Assembly (NCBI GenBank): GCA_023416575.1
Contig: JAEZHL010000158.1
Coordinates: 1 to 44,635 of the forward strand
Direction of reading: 5' to 3'
From: Pseudomonadota bacterium
Lineage (GTDB): Bacteria > Pseudomonadota > Alphaproteobacteria > Rhizobiales > Hyphomicrobiaceae
DNA: 44,635 nucleotides
A model generated the notes under the pieces. That model did not search any database and had not been told where the DNA came from. It saw only the letters and a program-made list of their open reading frames with translations. Position 1 is the first letter of the stretch. Every line of letters begins with the position of its first letter. A program made the position numbers and the translations under genes. Positions 16,025 to 24,708 of the stretch are shown piece after piece.

Positions 16025-18094
16025 TCACTCCGCCGGCGTTGTCGTGGAGCTCCAGCTCGACATGGCATCGGCCTCGCGCCGCGCCGGTTTGCTGTCGTCG
16101 TCGCCGGCGGGCTGTTTCGGGCGCGCCTTGTTGATGGCGTTGTTGGCCCCCTGCTTCGCCGCATCTTTCGCATCCTTCGGGTAGAAGACCGCGCACATCC
16201 GGCCGCCGCAGTTCCCCGCGGGCCAGCCCTGGGCGCCGGGTGCCGAACCGGATTTGCCGGCCTCGCCGCGCGTTGCTGGATTGGCCTGGCCGGCCGTCGC
16301 GGTCTGCCCGCCAGCAGGCTTGCCGGTCTCCATGCGGCTCATGCCGGTCGTCATATCGATGACCAGCCGTGGCCCGCGGATCACGTTGCGGCCCTGCGTC
16401 AGTGTCACGTCCCCGCCGAGGACGACCGTGTTCGCCTTGACGTCGAAGTCGGCCCAATCGCCGGTCGCACTCTGGTCGTCCTTGGACGTCACGACAACCT
16501 TCCGTCGCGCCTGAACGCGCTGGAGTTGCGCCGCGTCGTTCTTCGGCTGCTCCCCCGTATCCGTCTGCATCAGGTTCACGCTGGCCTGACCACTGTACGT
16601 AGCCACCAGCTCCACGGTCCGGATGCTGAACTCGCCCTGTACCGCGTGCACGTCGCCGCGGAACGTGGCTGTCCTGGTCTTGTCATCGACATTGAGGACG
16701 TCGGCGCCGATCTCGATCGGAGCGTTCGGATCCGTGCGAAAGCGCAAGCCGGGTCCGTCCTCATCTGGTGCCGTGGGCTGCTTGCTGGGCTTGGCCTCGG
16801 GCTGATGGAAGCGGGTCGAGATGCGTCCAGCGGGCTGTCCGTCCTGAGGCGGCGCGGAGAGCTCGAGCGTACCGTTCTTACGGTTCACGAGCAGCCGGCG
16901 TCCTTTGAGCGCGTTCTTGCCCTGAACGACCAAGACGTTGCCGGTCAGGAGGGCCGTATCGGCTTTCATGTCGAGATCGGCGCGATCACCCATAGCCTGC
17001 CGGTCCGGCCCCGACGTGATCATGACGGAGCCCGTCAGCACCGAGGTCTCGGCGATGGGATCGAACACGGCATGATCGGTCGTGACGCGATCGTTGCCCC
17101 TCGTCAGCACCACGTTCTCGCGCGCGACGATGGTCTTCACCCGACCCGAGGCCGGGGTCGCGCTTGCGGGAGCGTCCTTGCCCTCGGCGGCCGTGGTGCT
17201 CGACGTGCCGCCGCCACCCTCGTAGGTCACCTCGAGCTCGCGCGAGGTCAGGACTGATCCGTCCTGCTCCGCACGGACGTCGCCGGAGAAGGTCGCGATC
17301 TTCTTGGCATCATCGACGACGAGGGTTGGCGCGGTGACGTCGACAGGCGCATCGCTGGCACCGATCATGCGGGATTGTGCGGAGGCGCTCGGATCAGCCG
17401 TTTTGGCTCCGTCGCGGTCTCGCGGGGTCAGTCGTGCGGCAACGCCATCGGAGAAGGTCACCTCACGCGTCTTCTGCAACAGCACCATGCGGTTGCCCGT
17501 GAGTGTGCCAGTCGCCATCTCGACCGTCACCGGAGCGTCGGAGACGATCCTGCTTTCCTTCATGAACACTTTGGCGCGCTCGAGCCGGGCCTCCATGCCA
17601 TCGCTCGACCTGATCTGGATCGCGTCGAAGAGCTCGAGCTCACTTGCCTTGTTGTCGAAAACGCCGCGCGTGGCCCGCAATGTGGTTGCCGTCTTGTTCG
17701 GCTGAACGATGCTGCCTTCGATCGTATTCAGCCTGATCGGCTCCTTCTGCGCCACGTCCTGCTCTGCCGTGCGCGCCGAGACCGAGAACCGGCTCCCGTC
17801 CTTGCTGAACCCCTCGTACTGAGGGTTGTGCATCGTCAGCACGTCGCTGGAGAACGAGACCGGGCCGACAGTCAGCTTTCCGTCACCGACGTTGACGGAT
17901 CGCTGCACGAAGATGCCGTAGGAGCTCATCACGACGAGCGCACTGATCGGCAGCAGCACTTTCAGGCAGCGTACGAGGATGCTGTGGCGCCGTGCGCTCG
18001 CAAATGCGCGGGCACGGTCGCCACCCGTGCTCCAGGCCGCGGGCGCCGGTTCGCCCGGCAGATGCCGGCCGCTGCTATCGGTGGCTATGGCCAT
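16025..18094 (-). CDS. LptC-LptA-LptA fusion, lipopolysaccharide bridge protein
   Basis: A single 689-residue frame combines domains normally made as separate proteins. Residues 1-43 are cytoplasmic and 44-64 form one membrane anchor (VLLPISALVVMSSYGIF). Residues about 65-225 are an LptC-type beta-jellyroll (TMHNPQYEGFSKDGSRFSVSA). Residues about 248-415 are a first OstA/LptA domain (APTLVVDDAKKIATFSGDV, ENVVLTRGNDRVTTDHAVFD) and about 458-590 a second (ADVLNVDDKTRTATFRGDV, GRNVIRGPRLVIDM). A low-complexity tail contains CGGRMC and ends basic/acidic. In the family, LptC anchors LptA strands that shuttle lipopolysaccharide to LptD. The order rnd, this gene, lptB matches the usual rnd-lptC-lptA-lptB, so the fusion replaces both lptC and lptA. 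Confidence 0.88.
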   Translation of the reverse strand: MAIATDSSGRHLPGEPAPAAWSTGGDRARAFASARRHSILVRCLKVLLPISALVVMSSYGIFVQRSVNVGDGKLTVGPVSFSSDVLTMHNPQYEGFSKDGSRFSVSARTAEQDVAQKEPIRLNTIEGSIVQPNKTATTLRATRGVFDNKASELELFDAIQIRSSDGMEARLERAKVFMKESRIVSDAPVTVEMATGTLTGNRMVLLQKTREVTFSDGVAARLTPRDRDGAKTADPSASAQSRMIGASDAPVDVTAPTLVVDDAKKIATFSGDVRAEQDGSVLTSRELEVTYEGGGGTSSTTAAEGKDAPASATPASGRVKTIVARENVVLTRGNDRVTTDHAVFDPIAETSVLTGSVMITSGPDRQAMGDRADLDMKADTALLTGNVLVVQGKNALKGRRLLVNRKNGTLELSAPPQDGQPAGRISTRFHQPEAKPSKQPTAPDEDGPGLRFRTDPNAPIEIGADVLNVDDKTRTATFRGDVHAVQGEFSIRTVELVATYSGQASVNLMQTDTGEQPKNDAAQLQRVQARRKVVVTSKDDQSATGDWADFDVKANTVVLGGDVTLTQGRNVIRGPRLVIDMTTGMSRMETGKPAGGQTATAGQANPATRGEAGKSGSAPGAQGWPAGNCGGRMCAVFYPKDAKDAAKQGANNAINKARPKQPAGDDDSKPARREADAMSSWSSTTTPAE

Positions 18095-18242
18095 TTGTGC
18101 GGCTTCAGGGGTGATTGATCCGTGCTTTGCCTGATTCTGCCGGCAAAATACGGAGAGAATGGGACTGGTTGCAAGGCCGACGCAGAACAGCCACAGGCTT
18201 ATCTACTGCAGTCCGGGCAGGAATGCGGCCGCTGCCGAGCGA

Positions 18243-18863
18243 CTAATGCTCGAAGATGTCCATATCCTCAAAACCGCCGAGGTCGAGGTCGGCCCGCGTC
18301 GGCAGGAACTCGAAGCAGCTCTGTGCCAGGTGCTTGCGGTTCTGCCGCTCGAGCATGGTGTCGAGCCGCGCCTTAATCGTGTGCAGATAGAGCACATCGG
18401 AAGCCGCATACTGAAGTTGCTGCTGGGTGAGCTCAGGCGCTCCCCAGTCCGAGCTTTGCTGCTGCTTCGACAACTCGACGCCGGCCAGCTCACTTGCGAG
18501 ATCCTTCAGCCCGTGCCGGTCCGTATAGGTCCGGGCGAGCTTGGAGGCGATCTTGGTGCAGTAGATCGGCCAGGTGCGGACGCCGAGATAAGCCTGGAGA
18601 ACAGCGACGTCGAACCGTGCAAAGTGGAAGATCTTGAGGACGGCCGGGTCGCTCAGCAGAGCCTTGAGTCGCGGGGCGGAGTAGTCCGTGCCGTCGAGTT
18701 GCACGAGGTGCGCGGTGTTGTCGCCCGCCGAGAGCTGTACCAGGCACAGCCTGTCGCGGCGTGGCCGCAGTCCCAGCGTTTCCGTGTCGATCGCAACGGA
18801 GGCGCCGAAGTCGATGCCTGCCGGGAGATCGCCCTTGTGCAGCACGATGCGCGGGTTGGCCAT
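18243..18863 (-). CDS. rnd: Ribonuclease D-type 3'-5' exonuclease (short form)
   Basis: A 206-residue DEDDy-type exonuclease. Exo I motif DTET (Asp26, Glu28), Exo II with Asp85 in FHFARFDVAVLQ, and Exo III Tyr152-x3-Asp156 in YAASDVLYLH are all present. The HRDC domains of E. coli RNase D (about 375 residues) are absent, which is normal for the short alphaproteobacterial version lying upstream of lptC. It trims 3' ends of tRNA precursors and other RNAs in the cytoplasm. The space to the LptC fusion is 148 bp. Confidence 0.92.
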   Translation of the reverse strand: MANPRIVLHKGDLPAGIDFGASVAIDTETLGLRPRRDRLCLVQLSAGDNTAHLVQLDGTDYSAPRLKALLSDPAVLKIFHFARFDVAVLQAYLGVRTWPIYCTKIASKLARTYTDRHGLKDLASELAGVELSKQQQSSDWGAPELTQQQLQYAASDVLYLHTIKARLDTMLERQNRKHLAQSCFEFLPTRADLDLGGFEDMDIFEH

Positions 18864-18984
18864 GGAGCAGCCTTCGTGTTCGTCCCACTCAGGTGGAGGT
18901 CGCTTGATCTCGCTGCCTAAGCTGTTGAAATGGGGCTGAATTTCGGCCCCGGCATATTGTTAGGTCTAGCACCTCGGTCGGCAT

Positions 18985-20793
18985 TCAACAAGCCGCAGCA
19001 TCGCCGGTATTCCGGCTGTTGAGGCGGTCGTAGGCCGCCTCGCTCAGCTTGCTTTCCGGGACGTCGAGGGTCCACACCAGCCCTTCCGGCCGCCAGTGAA
19101 GCTCCGCGGTTCCATGCAGGCTCGCGGCCGTCAGCCGTTCAATGACGGAATGGCCGAAACCCTTGCGGCTCGGCGGCTTGACCTCAGGCCCGTCGCTTTC
19201 CTTCCAGCGCACCTGCAGGTAGCGGTCGCCATTCTCGTCGCTGCGCCAGGTCCAATCGATGCTGACGCGGCCGGATGGGATCGCAAGGGCTCCGTGCTTC
19301 GAGGCGTTGGTCGCCAGCTCGTGCAACGCCATGCCGAGGCTTTGCGCCGCCTCGGCGTTGAGCAGGAGGTGTGGCCCGTTCGTCGCGACACGGGGCTCGC
19401 AGTTGTCCATGAACGCGGCCAGCTGGGCGGCGGCGAGCTCGCTCATCGAGACCCCCTCCCAGTTCTTCTGGACCAGCAGGTCCTGCGAGCGCCCGAGCCC
19501 GGTCAGCCGCTGGCCGAATCGCTCATTGAAGTCGTCGATGTCCTGCGAGGTGCGGCCCGTCTGGCGGGCGATCGCCTGAATGATGGACAGCAGGTTCTTG
19601 GAGCGGTGCGACAGCTCGCGCATGACGAAGCGGGTATGCAACTCGCTCTTGCGCAACGCCTGCTCGCGCGCTGCGCTGGTGCGGGCGGCTTCGTCGAGCG
19701 CATAGCCGACGACGTTGGTTTCGCGCATATGGGTCGGCTCGAATGCGACCGGCTCGCCTTTGCCGACCGCGCGCGCTGCCTTCAGAAGCTGGCGCGTCGG
19801 TCCGGCGATGATGCGCCCGGCGAAAAGCGTAGCCGCGAAAGAAGCAAGGAGTGTCAGTACCGCAAGCGCGATCGCGAGCTTCACGAACTGGTGCGTCGGG
19901 GCATCGAGCACCGACTGCGGCACCCAGGCAGCCACGTACCAGGGGCTGCGCTGGCTGCGCTGGTAGCTGGTGACAACCGGCTGCCCCTCCAGGTCGGTGC
20001 TGTCGATGACGCCCTCCTGCCCTGTCAGGCGGGCCACGAACTCTGGAGAGCTCCAGCTGCCGAAGAACTGCTCATGCAGCGATGACCGGGCGACGATCCG
20101 TCCACCTCCGTCGAGGACGGCGACCCGCCAGCCCTCGGGCAGGTAGGACTGCTGAACGACCTCGTGGATGATGTTGATCTGCGGCTCTACGGACAGAACG
20201 TACCGGATCTGGTCGCCGACCTTGACGGGAACGCGAATGACGAACGCGGGCTGGGACGAAACCGGGCCGGTAAACAGGTTGCTCACCACCGGAGCGCCTG
20301 TCCGCAGCACGTGAACGACGCTGTCCATATCCTCCGTTACCGGCAGCGCTGTATCCTCCCGCAGGCGGGTGTCGATGAGCAGCTGCCCTGACGGGGCGAT
20401 CAATGCGACTTGGATATTGGCCCTCCGGACGGCATCGCGTGCCAGCGCCCCGAAGGCGCCGATGTCGCCTTCGGCCAAGTGGCGGGAGGCCGCGAGGACT
20501 TCTGCCGTTTCGAGGAAGCCACGTAACTCGCGGTCGACCGTGTTGGACAGCGCTTCCGTATACCGGGTCAGGCGAGTCAGTTGGTCGGCCCGCGTCTGGG
20601 CGACGTATTGGGCAAGTGCGTAGATGCCCAGCAGTAGAAGCGGCAAAATCGATGCTAAAGTAACGACGCCGAGCAGCGTCGAGAGCGAGTATTCGCGCGG
20701 AATTGAACTGGTAAAACGGGCAAAGGAACTCATGCCCGGCACCAGCAATCTTTGATGAATCCGATTCGACAGACTACGAACTCCGGCAAGCAT
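18985..20793 (-). CDS. Membrane sensor histidine kinase, HWE family
   Basis: The 602-residue protein has two membrane passes (about 38-62 and 303-329) flanking a ~240-residue periplasmic dCache-like sensor, a HAMP-like segment, and a transmitter. The phospho-accepting histidine is His396 in RELSHRSKNLLSIIQ. The N-box HELATNASKHGA (His491, Asn496) has the extra histidine of HWE kinases, and W530-x-E532 in VRWKESDGP gives the family name. A G-box GFGHSVI follows. HWE kinases in alphaproteobacteria often feed the PhyR/NepR general stress response, but no receiver or PhyR gene is nearby, so the partner is unknown. An internal start at Met21 (20733) is possible. Confidence 0.88.
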   Translation of the reverse strand: MLAGVRSLSNRIHQRLLVPGMSSFARFTSSIPREYSLSTLLGVVTLASILPLLLLGIYALAQYVAQTRADQLTRLTRYTEALSNTVDRELRGFLETAEVLAASRHLAEGDIGAFGALARDAVRRANIQVALIAPSGQLLIDTRLREDTALPVTEDMDSVVHVLRTGAPVVSNLFTGPVSSQPAFVIRVPVKVGDQIRYVLSVEPQINIIHEVVQQSYLPEGWRVAVLDGGGRIVARSSLHEQFFGSWSSPEFVARLTGQEGVIDSTDLEGQPVVTSYQRSQRSPWYVAAWVPQSVLDAPTHQFVKLAIALAVLTLLASFAATLFAGRIIAGPTRQLLKAARAVGKGEPVAFEPTHMRETNVVGYALDEAARTSAAREQALRKSELHTRFVMRELSHRSKNLLSIIQAIARQTGRTSQDIDDFNERFGQRLTGLGRSQDLLVQKNWEGVSMSELAAAQLAAFMDNCEPRVATNGPHLLLNAEAAQSLGMALHELATNASKHGALAIPSGRVSIDWTWRSDENGDRYLQVRWKESDGPEVKPPSRKGFGHSVIERLTAASLHGTAELHWRPEGLVWTLDVPESKLSEAAYDRLNSRNTGDAAAC

Positions 20794-20817
20794 CGCGCGA
20801 CGAGCAACCGTGAGATC

Positions 20818-21102
20818 CTAGCGCGCACTCAGCGTGCGCCAGAGCCACCAGCCGAGCAGAAAAATCAGCGATCCGACGAAGGCCGACACCACGTCACGCA
20901 GCGAAATGGCGACCTGCTCGAGCGCTGGCAGGAGGTCGATGGCCCGAAACAAGAGCCCGCCGACCAAGGCGCCAATGAGGCCGACCCCGAGATTCGTCCA
21001 AAGCCCGAAACCGGCCCGCTCTCGCCTGACGAGCATTCCCGCGAGCGTTCCACCGATGAGGCCGACGATTAACCAGACGATGAATTGGGACAGAGTGATC
21101 AT
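20818..21102 (-). CDS. GlsB/YeaQ/YmgE-family small membrane protein
   Basis: A 94-residue protein with three membrane segments and the Gly-rich family pattern IVGLIGGTLAGMLVRR and NLGVGLIGALVGGLLF. The longer frame to 21156 lacks support; the ATG at 21102 has GAGG nine bases before it. The family (transglycosylase-associated protein) is stress-linked in several bacteria but has no proven biochemical role. The gene ends 24 bp before the HWE kinase start and is probably co-transcribed with it, which suggests an envelope-stress theme. Confidence 0.8.
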   Translation of the reverse strand: MITLSQFIVWLIVGLIGGTLAGMLVRRERAGFGLWTNLGVGLIGALVGGLLFRAIDLLPALEQVAISLRDVVSAFVGSLIFLLGWWLWRTLSAR

Positions 21103-21227
21103 AGTGCCCTCATTGGCGCTGTCCCCCCTCCCGACTCTGGAATGTAGCACGGACAAATCCGATCGGAACCTCGGTATCGATCGGTCGTGTGGTCGATTTC
21201 ATAAAGGTTACCGCCGGGGTGCCGGGG

Positions 21228-21253
21228 GCGCAGTATTCGGTGGAATATAGCGC
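21228..21253. promoter_or_regulatory. ModE-like palindrome upstream of modA
   Basis: A 26-bp imperfect palindrome: GCGC, two bases, TATTC, four bases, GAATA, two bases, GCGC. Nine of thirteen positions per half are symmetric. The right arm read on the minus strand is GCGCTATATTC, which contains the CGCTATAT half-site of ModE operators. It lies about 57 bp before the chosen modA start, a fitting place for molybdate-dependent repression. No modE gene is in the window. Confidence 0.5.
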
Positions 21254-21309
21254 GGTGCCATGCTTCTATCCGCGGGTGGATGCGTTCAGGGTCGGCAGTG
21301 GACATTCAT

Positions 21310-22119
21310 ATGGATCGCGCTAGACGCGGGTGGTTCGGCCGAGTGCTGTCTTTCGTGGTGGCTCTGCAAGTATTTGGGGCAATGGCCACGGCACCCGCTC
21401 TGGCCCAGGGTCGCGGTGTGGTCGTGTTCGCTGCGGCAAGCCTGAAGAACGCCCTGGATGCCGTCAGCGCGCAATGGCAAGCGGAGACGGGCCGGAAGGC
21501 GGTCATCTCCTATGCAGCCAGCTCCGCGCTCGCCAAACAGATCGAGCAGGGCGCGCCGGCGCAGATGTTCATCTCTGCCGATCACGACTGGATGGACTAT
21601 CTCGCCAGCAAAAATCTGATCAAGCCGGAAACGCGTTCCAACCTGCTCGGCAACCGCATTGTCCTGGTAGCTCCAAAGGATAATGCGGTGACGGTCGACA
21701 TCAAGCCGGGGCTCGACTTCGCAGCCGTCCTCAGAGATGGGCGCCTCGCGATAGCCAATGTGGAGTCGGTCCCGGCCGGCAAATACGGCAAGGCCGCCCT
21801 CGAAAAGCTCGGTGCGTGGGCGAAGGTGTCGGGCAGGGTGGCACAGGCGGAGAATGTGCGGGCTGCCCTCCTGCTCGTTTCACGCGGCGAGGCCCCTGCG
21901 GGTATCGTCTACCAGACCGATGCTGCGGCCGATCCGAATGTGACAATCATCGGAACGTTTCCGGAGAATACGCATCCGCCGATCATCTATCCGATTGCTC
22001 TCACGTCCGAGGGGACGCACCCCGATGCGGTGGCGTTTCTCGACTTCATCAAATCCGCGAAGGCCAGGCCGTTGTTCGAGGCGCAGGGCTTCTTCGTGGG
22101 TCATCCTGGCCAGTCCTGA
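21310..22119 (+). CDS. modA: Molybdate ABC transporter substrate-binding protein
   Basis: Periplasmic molybdate/tungstate-binding protein. From the ATG at 21310 it has a signal peptide (basic MDRARRGWFGR, hydrophobic VLSFVVALQVFGAMA, cleavage after APALA) and the mature ModA signature VVVFAAASLKNALDAVSAQW and ISYAASSALAKQIEQGAPAQMFISADHDWMDYL. Later motifs AIANVESVPAGKYGKAAL and GIVYQTDA complete the family pattern. An in-frame ATG at 21280 would add ten residues before the signal peptide; neither start has a strong Shine-Dalgarno. It is first of modABC. Confidence 0.95.
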   Translation: MDRARRGWFGRVLSFVVALQVFGAMATAPALAQGRGVVVFAAASLKNALDAVSAQWQAETGRKAVISYAASSALAKQIEQGAPAQMFISADHDWMDYLASKNLIKPETRSNLLGNRIVLVAPKDNAVTVDIKPGLDFAAVLRDGRLAIANVESVPAGKYGKAALEKLGAWAKVSGRVAQAENVRAALLLVSRGEAPAGIVYQTDAAADPNVTIIGTFPENTHPPIIYPIALTSEGTHPDAVAFLDFIKSAKARPLFEAQGFFVGHPGQS

Positions 22120-22179
22120 GGATAGCCCGTGCGTGTTTCCTCGTCCGATGGCCGGTGACTGCGCTGGGGGTGCTCCGCA

Positions 22180-22881
22180 GTGGAATGGTTGACCCTCAGC
22201 CCGGAGGAATGGGCCGCCGTACATCTGAGCTTGAAAGTGGCGGTCGTCGCCACGCTCGTCTCGCTACCACTCGGCATCGCCGTTGCGATGGCACTGGCGC
22301 GAGGGCGGTTTTGGGGGCAATCCCTGCTCAATGGTCTCGTGCTGCTGCCGTTGGTGCTGCCACCCGTCGTCACCGGCTATCTCCTGCTGATCCTGTTCGG
22401 GCGTCGCGGCCCGATCGGCGCGTTCCTTGCGGATAATTTCGGTCTCGTCTTCTCCTTCCGCTGGACGGGAGCTGCGCTGGCCTGCGGAATCATGGGGTTT
22501 CCCCTGATGGTCCGCGCCATCCGCCTTTCGTTCGAGGCCGTCGACATGCGGCTCGAGGAGGCGGCAGGCACGCTCGGCGCCAGCCGGATCTGGGTGTTCC
22601 TCACGATCACGATGCCGCTGATCCTGCCCGGAATCATCGCCGGCATGATCCTCAGCTTCGCGAAGGCCATGGGGGAGTTCGGCGCCACGATCACGTTCGT
22701 GTCCAACATCCCCGGCGAGACGCAGACGTTGCCGTCGGCCATCTATACGTTCACCCAGGTGCCGGGTGGCGACGCGGGTGCCTTCCGGCTGACGCTCGTC
22801 TCGATCGCCATTTCGATGCTGGCGCTGCTCGCCTCGGAGGTGCTTGCCCGCTACGCAAAGAAGCGGTTCGAGCTCGGATGA
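22180..22881 (+). CDS. modB: Molybdate ABC transporter permease
   Basis: A 233-residue inner-membrane permease with about five membrane passes. The EAA-type loop that contacts ModC is EAAGTLGASRIWVFLTITMPLILPG. Start GTG at 22180 preceded by GGGGG. It forms a homodimer with two ModC ATPases. Its last four bases overlap the modC start (ATGA), so the two are translationally coupled. Confidence 0.96.
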   Translation: MEWLTLSPEEWAAVHLSLKVAVVATLVSLPLGIAVAMALARGRFWGQSLLNGLVLLPLVLPPVVTGYLLLILFGRRGPIGAFLADNFGLVFSFRWTGAALACGIMGFPLMVRAIRLSFEAVDMRLEEAAGTLGASRIWVFLTITMPLILPGIIAGMILSFAKAMGEFGATITFVSNIPGETQTLPSAIYTFTQVPGGDAGAFRLTLVSIAISMLALLASEVLARYAKKRFELG

Positions 22882-24011
22882 CCCTCGCAGTCGATATCAC
22901 TCATCGGCAGGGCAACTTTCTGCTCGACGTGCGCTTCGCGACCGGGGACGGCCTCGTCGCGCTCAGTGGCCGCTCCGGATCGGGCAAGACGTCGATCATC
23001 AACATCATCGCCGGGCTGGTCCGGCCACAGCACGGGTTCGTGAAGATCGGCGACGCCGTGCTGGTGGATACGAGCTGCGGGATTTTCGTCCCGCCGCAGC
23101 GCCGCCGGGTCGGCTACGTGTTCCAGGAAGGCCGGCTGTTTCCCCATTTCACCGTGCGCCAGAACCTTCTCTACGGCCGCTGGTTCGCGCCAAAGGCCGA
23201 ACGAGGGGAGGACTTCGAGCGCGTTGTGGAGCTGCTGGGCCTCGGCGGATTGCTCGGGCGTCGTCCGCGGGCCCTGTCAGGGGGCGAGAAGCAGCGCGTC
23301 GCGATCGGCCGGGCGCTGCTCGCCAATCCCCTGGTGCTCCTCATGGATGAGCCGCTCGCATCGCTCGACGAGCCGCGTAAGGCTGAAATCCTGCCGTACA
23401 TCGAACGCCTGCGCGACCAGAGCCGGATTCCGATCGTCTACGTCAGCCATTCCATTGCCGAGGTCAGCCGATTGGCGTCGGAAGTCGTCCTGATCTCGGA
23501 TGGAAAAGTCGCTGGCGTCGGGCCCATCTCGGAGGTCATGCAGCGGCTCGATCTTTTCCCGCTGACTGGCCGCGCTGAGGCCGGTGCCATCGTCGAGGCG
23601 CTCGTGGAGCGGCACGACGAAGCGTTCGGACTGACCGAGCTTCGATCCCGCGCGGGCCAGTGGAGATTGCCGCGGCTCGATGCACCTCCAGGCGCGCGGC
23701 TGAGGCTCAGAGTGCGTGCGCGTGACGTCATGCTGGCGCGATCGCTGCCGTCGGATGTGAGCGCGCTGAACATTCTGCCGGGCATCGTTTCCGAGGTCGG
23801 ATCCCACGACGGCCCTATCGTGGAGATCCGTCTCGATTGCAATGGCGAAGCACTGCTCGCGCGGTTGACTCGTTATTCCGTGGAGCGGTTGGGCCTGGTG
23901 TCCGGCGTCCCGGTCTTTGCATTGATCAAAAGCGTGGCGCTCGATCGCCGGAGCCTCAGCGGACCGATCCAGGGCGCAACTGGCACGACAATCGAGCTCG
24001 GCGATGCTTGA
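22878..24011 (+). CDS. modC: Molybdate ABC transporter ATP-binding protein
   Basis: A 377-residue ATPase of the molybdate importer. Walker A is GRSGSGKT (31-38), the Q-loop is at Gln82, the signature LSGGEKQR is at 132-139 and Walker B LLMDEPLASLDE at 153-164, followed by the switch histidine in VSHSIAEV. The C-terminal TOBE/Mop-type domain (about 300-370, DVSALNILPGIVSEVG and VPVFALIKSVALD) can bind molybdate. Molybdate is needed for molybdenum-cofactor enzymes. It is followed by a strong imperfect hairpin and a convergent gene. Confidence 0.96.
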   Translation: MTLAVDITHRQGNFLLDVRFATGDGLVALSGRSGSGKTSIINIIAGLVRPQHGFVKIGDAVLVDTSCGIFVPPQRRRVGYVFQEGRLFPHFTVRQNLLYGRWFAPKAERGEDFERVVELLGLGGLLGRRPRALSGGEKQRVAIGRALLANPLVLLMDEPLASLDEPRKAEILPYIERLRDQSRIPIVYVSHSIAEVSRLASEVVLISDGKVAGVGPISEVMQRLDLFPLTGRAEAGAIVEALVERHDEAFGLTELRSRAGQWRLPRLDAPPGARLRLRVRARDVMLARSLPSDVSALNILPGIVSEVGSHDGPIVEIRLDCNGEALLARLTRYSVERLGLVSGVPVFALIKSVALDRRSLSGPIQGATGTTIELGDA

Positions 24012-24048
24012 GCGGGGGGTGCTCGCAGGGAAGCGAGCGCGCACCCGC
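24012..24048 (+). terminator. Candidate terminator hairpin after modABC
   Basis: Starting one base after the modC stop, GCGGG-(G)-GTGCTCGC pairs with GCGAGC-(GC)-GCACCCGC around a 6-base loop, with one bulge on each arm. No T-run follows, so factor-dependent termination or mRNA end protection is also possible. Confidence 0.45.
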
Positions 24049-24141
24049 CGGGCAGGGTGGGCCGTGTAGCCCCCTGGTTCGCGCTCACCGGCACGGCAGC
24101 GCCAGGCCCCTCAACTGTTCTCGAGAGTGACTTAGTTTCAC

Positions 24142-24708
24142 CTATTTAAATGCGCTTGTGAGCGTATCCCAAATACTGCGCTTGCCCTGCGCGGCAGCGG
24201 CTGGCTGCTGGGGCATACCTTGGGGTGGTGCTCCCATGGCGGGCATTGCTGCAGCCTGTGCTTGTGTTGCGCCCGGCGCGGCAGCAGAGGCAGGCACTTG
24301 CGAATGGGCGACGACCTCCGGGGTGATCTCCCGGAATAGCTGCAAATGCGCGAGCGTTGCTGGCCCGGCAAGGCCGTCAGCCTTGAGGCCGTTCTTTTGC
24401 TGATATTCGCTGACCGCTTTTTCCGTGGCGGGACCAAAGTTGCCGTCAGCGTTCACGCCCAGCTTTTCCTGCAGTTTCTTGACAGCGTCGCCGTGGGTGC
24501 CCGATTTCAGCAGGACAAGCTCCCAAAGCCCCATTGCAACGAACGTATCGGGGCCGGCCACGCCGTCCGCCGTGAGCCCGTGTCCGCGTTGCCAGTCCTT
24601 GAGAGCCGTTTCGGTCGCCGGGCCAAATTTGCCATCGGCTGCAATTCCGAGCTTTTCCTGCAAATGGCGCACAGGCTCGCCCGATAGACCTTGCCGCAGC
24701 ATCGCCAT
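24142..24708 (-). CDS. Tandem peptidoglycan-binding-domain protein without signal peptide
   Basis: A 188-residue protein with two PG_binding_1 modules, about residues 5-60 (LRQGLSGEPVRHLQEKLG, then DGKFGPATETALKDWQ) and 67-122 (KSGTHGDAVKKLQEKLG, then DGNFGPATEKAVSEYQ). A linker rich in Ala, Pro, Gln and Met follows, ending in KRSIWDTLTSAFK. There is no catalytic domain and no recognisable signal peptide or lipobox, so how it would reach the periplasm is unclear. Proteins of this layout are seen as non-catalytic wall binders or as effectors fused to secretion signals. It is convergent with modC. Confidence 0.78.
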   Translation of the reverse strand: MAMLRQGLSGEPVRHLQEKLGIAADGKFGPATETALKDWQRGHGLTADGVAGPDTFVAMGLWELVLLKSGTHGDAVKKLQEKLGVNADGNFGPATEKAVSEYQQKNGLKADGLAGPATLAHLQLFREITPEVVAHSQVPASAAAPGATQAQAAAMPAMGAPPQGMPQQPAAAAQGKRSIWDTLTSAFK

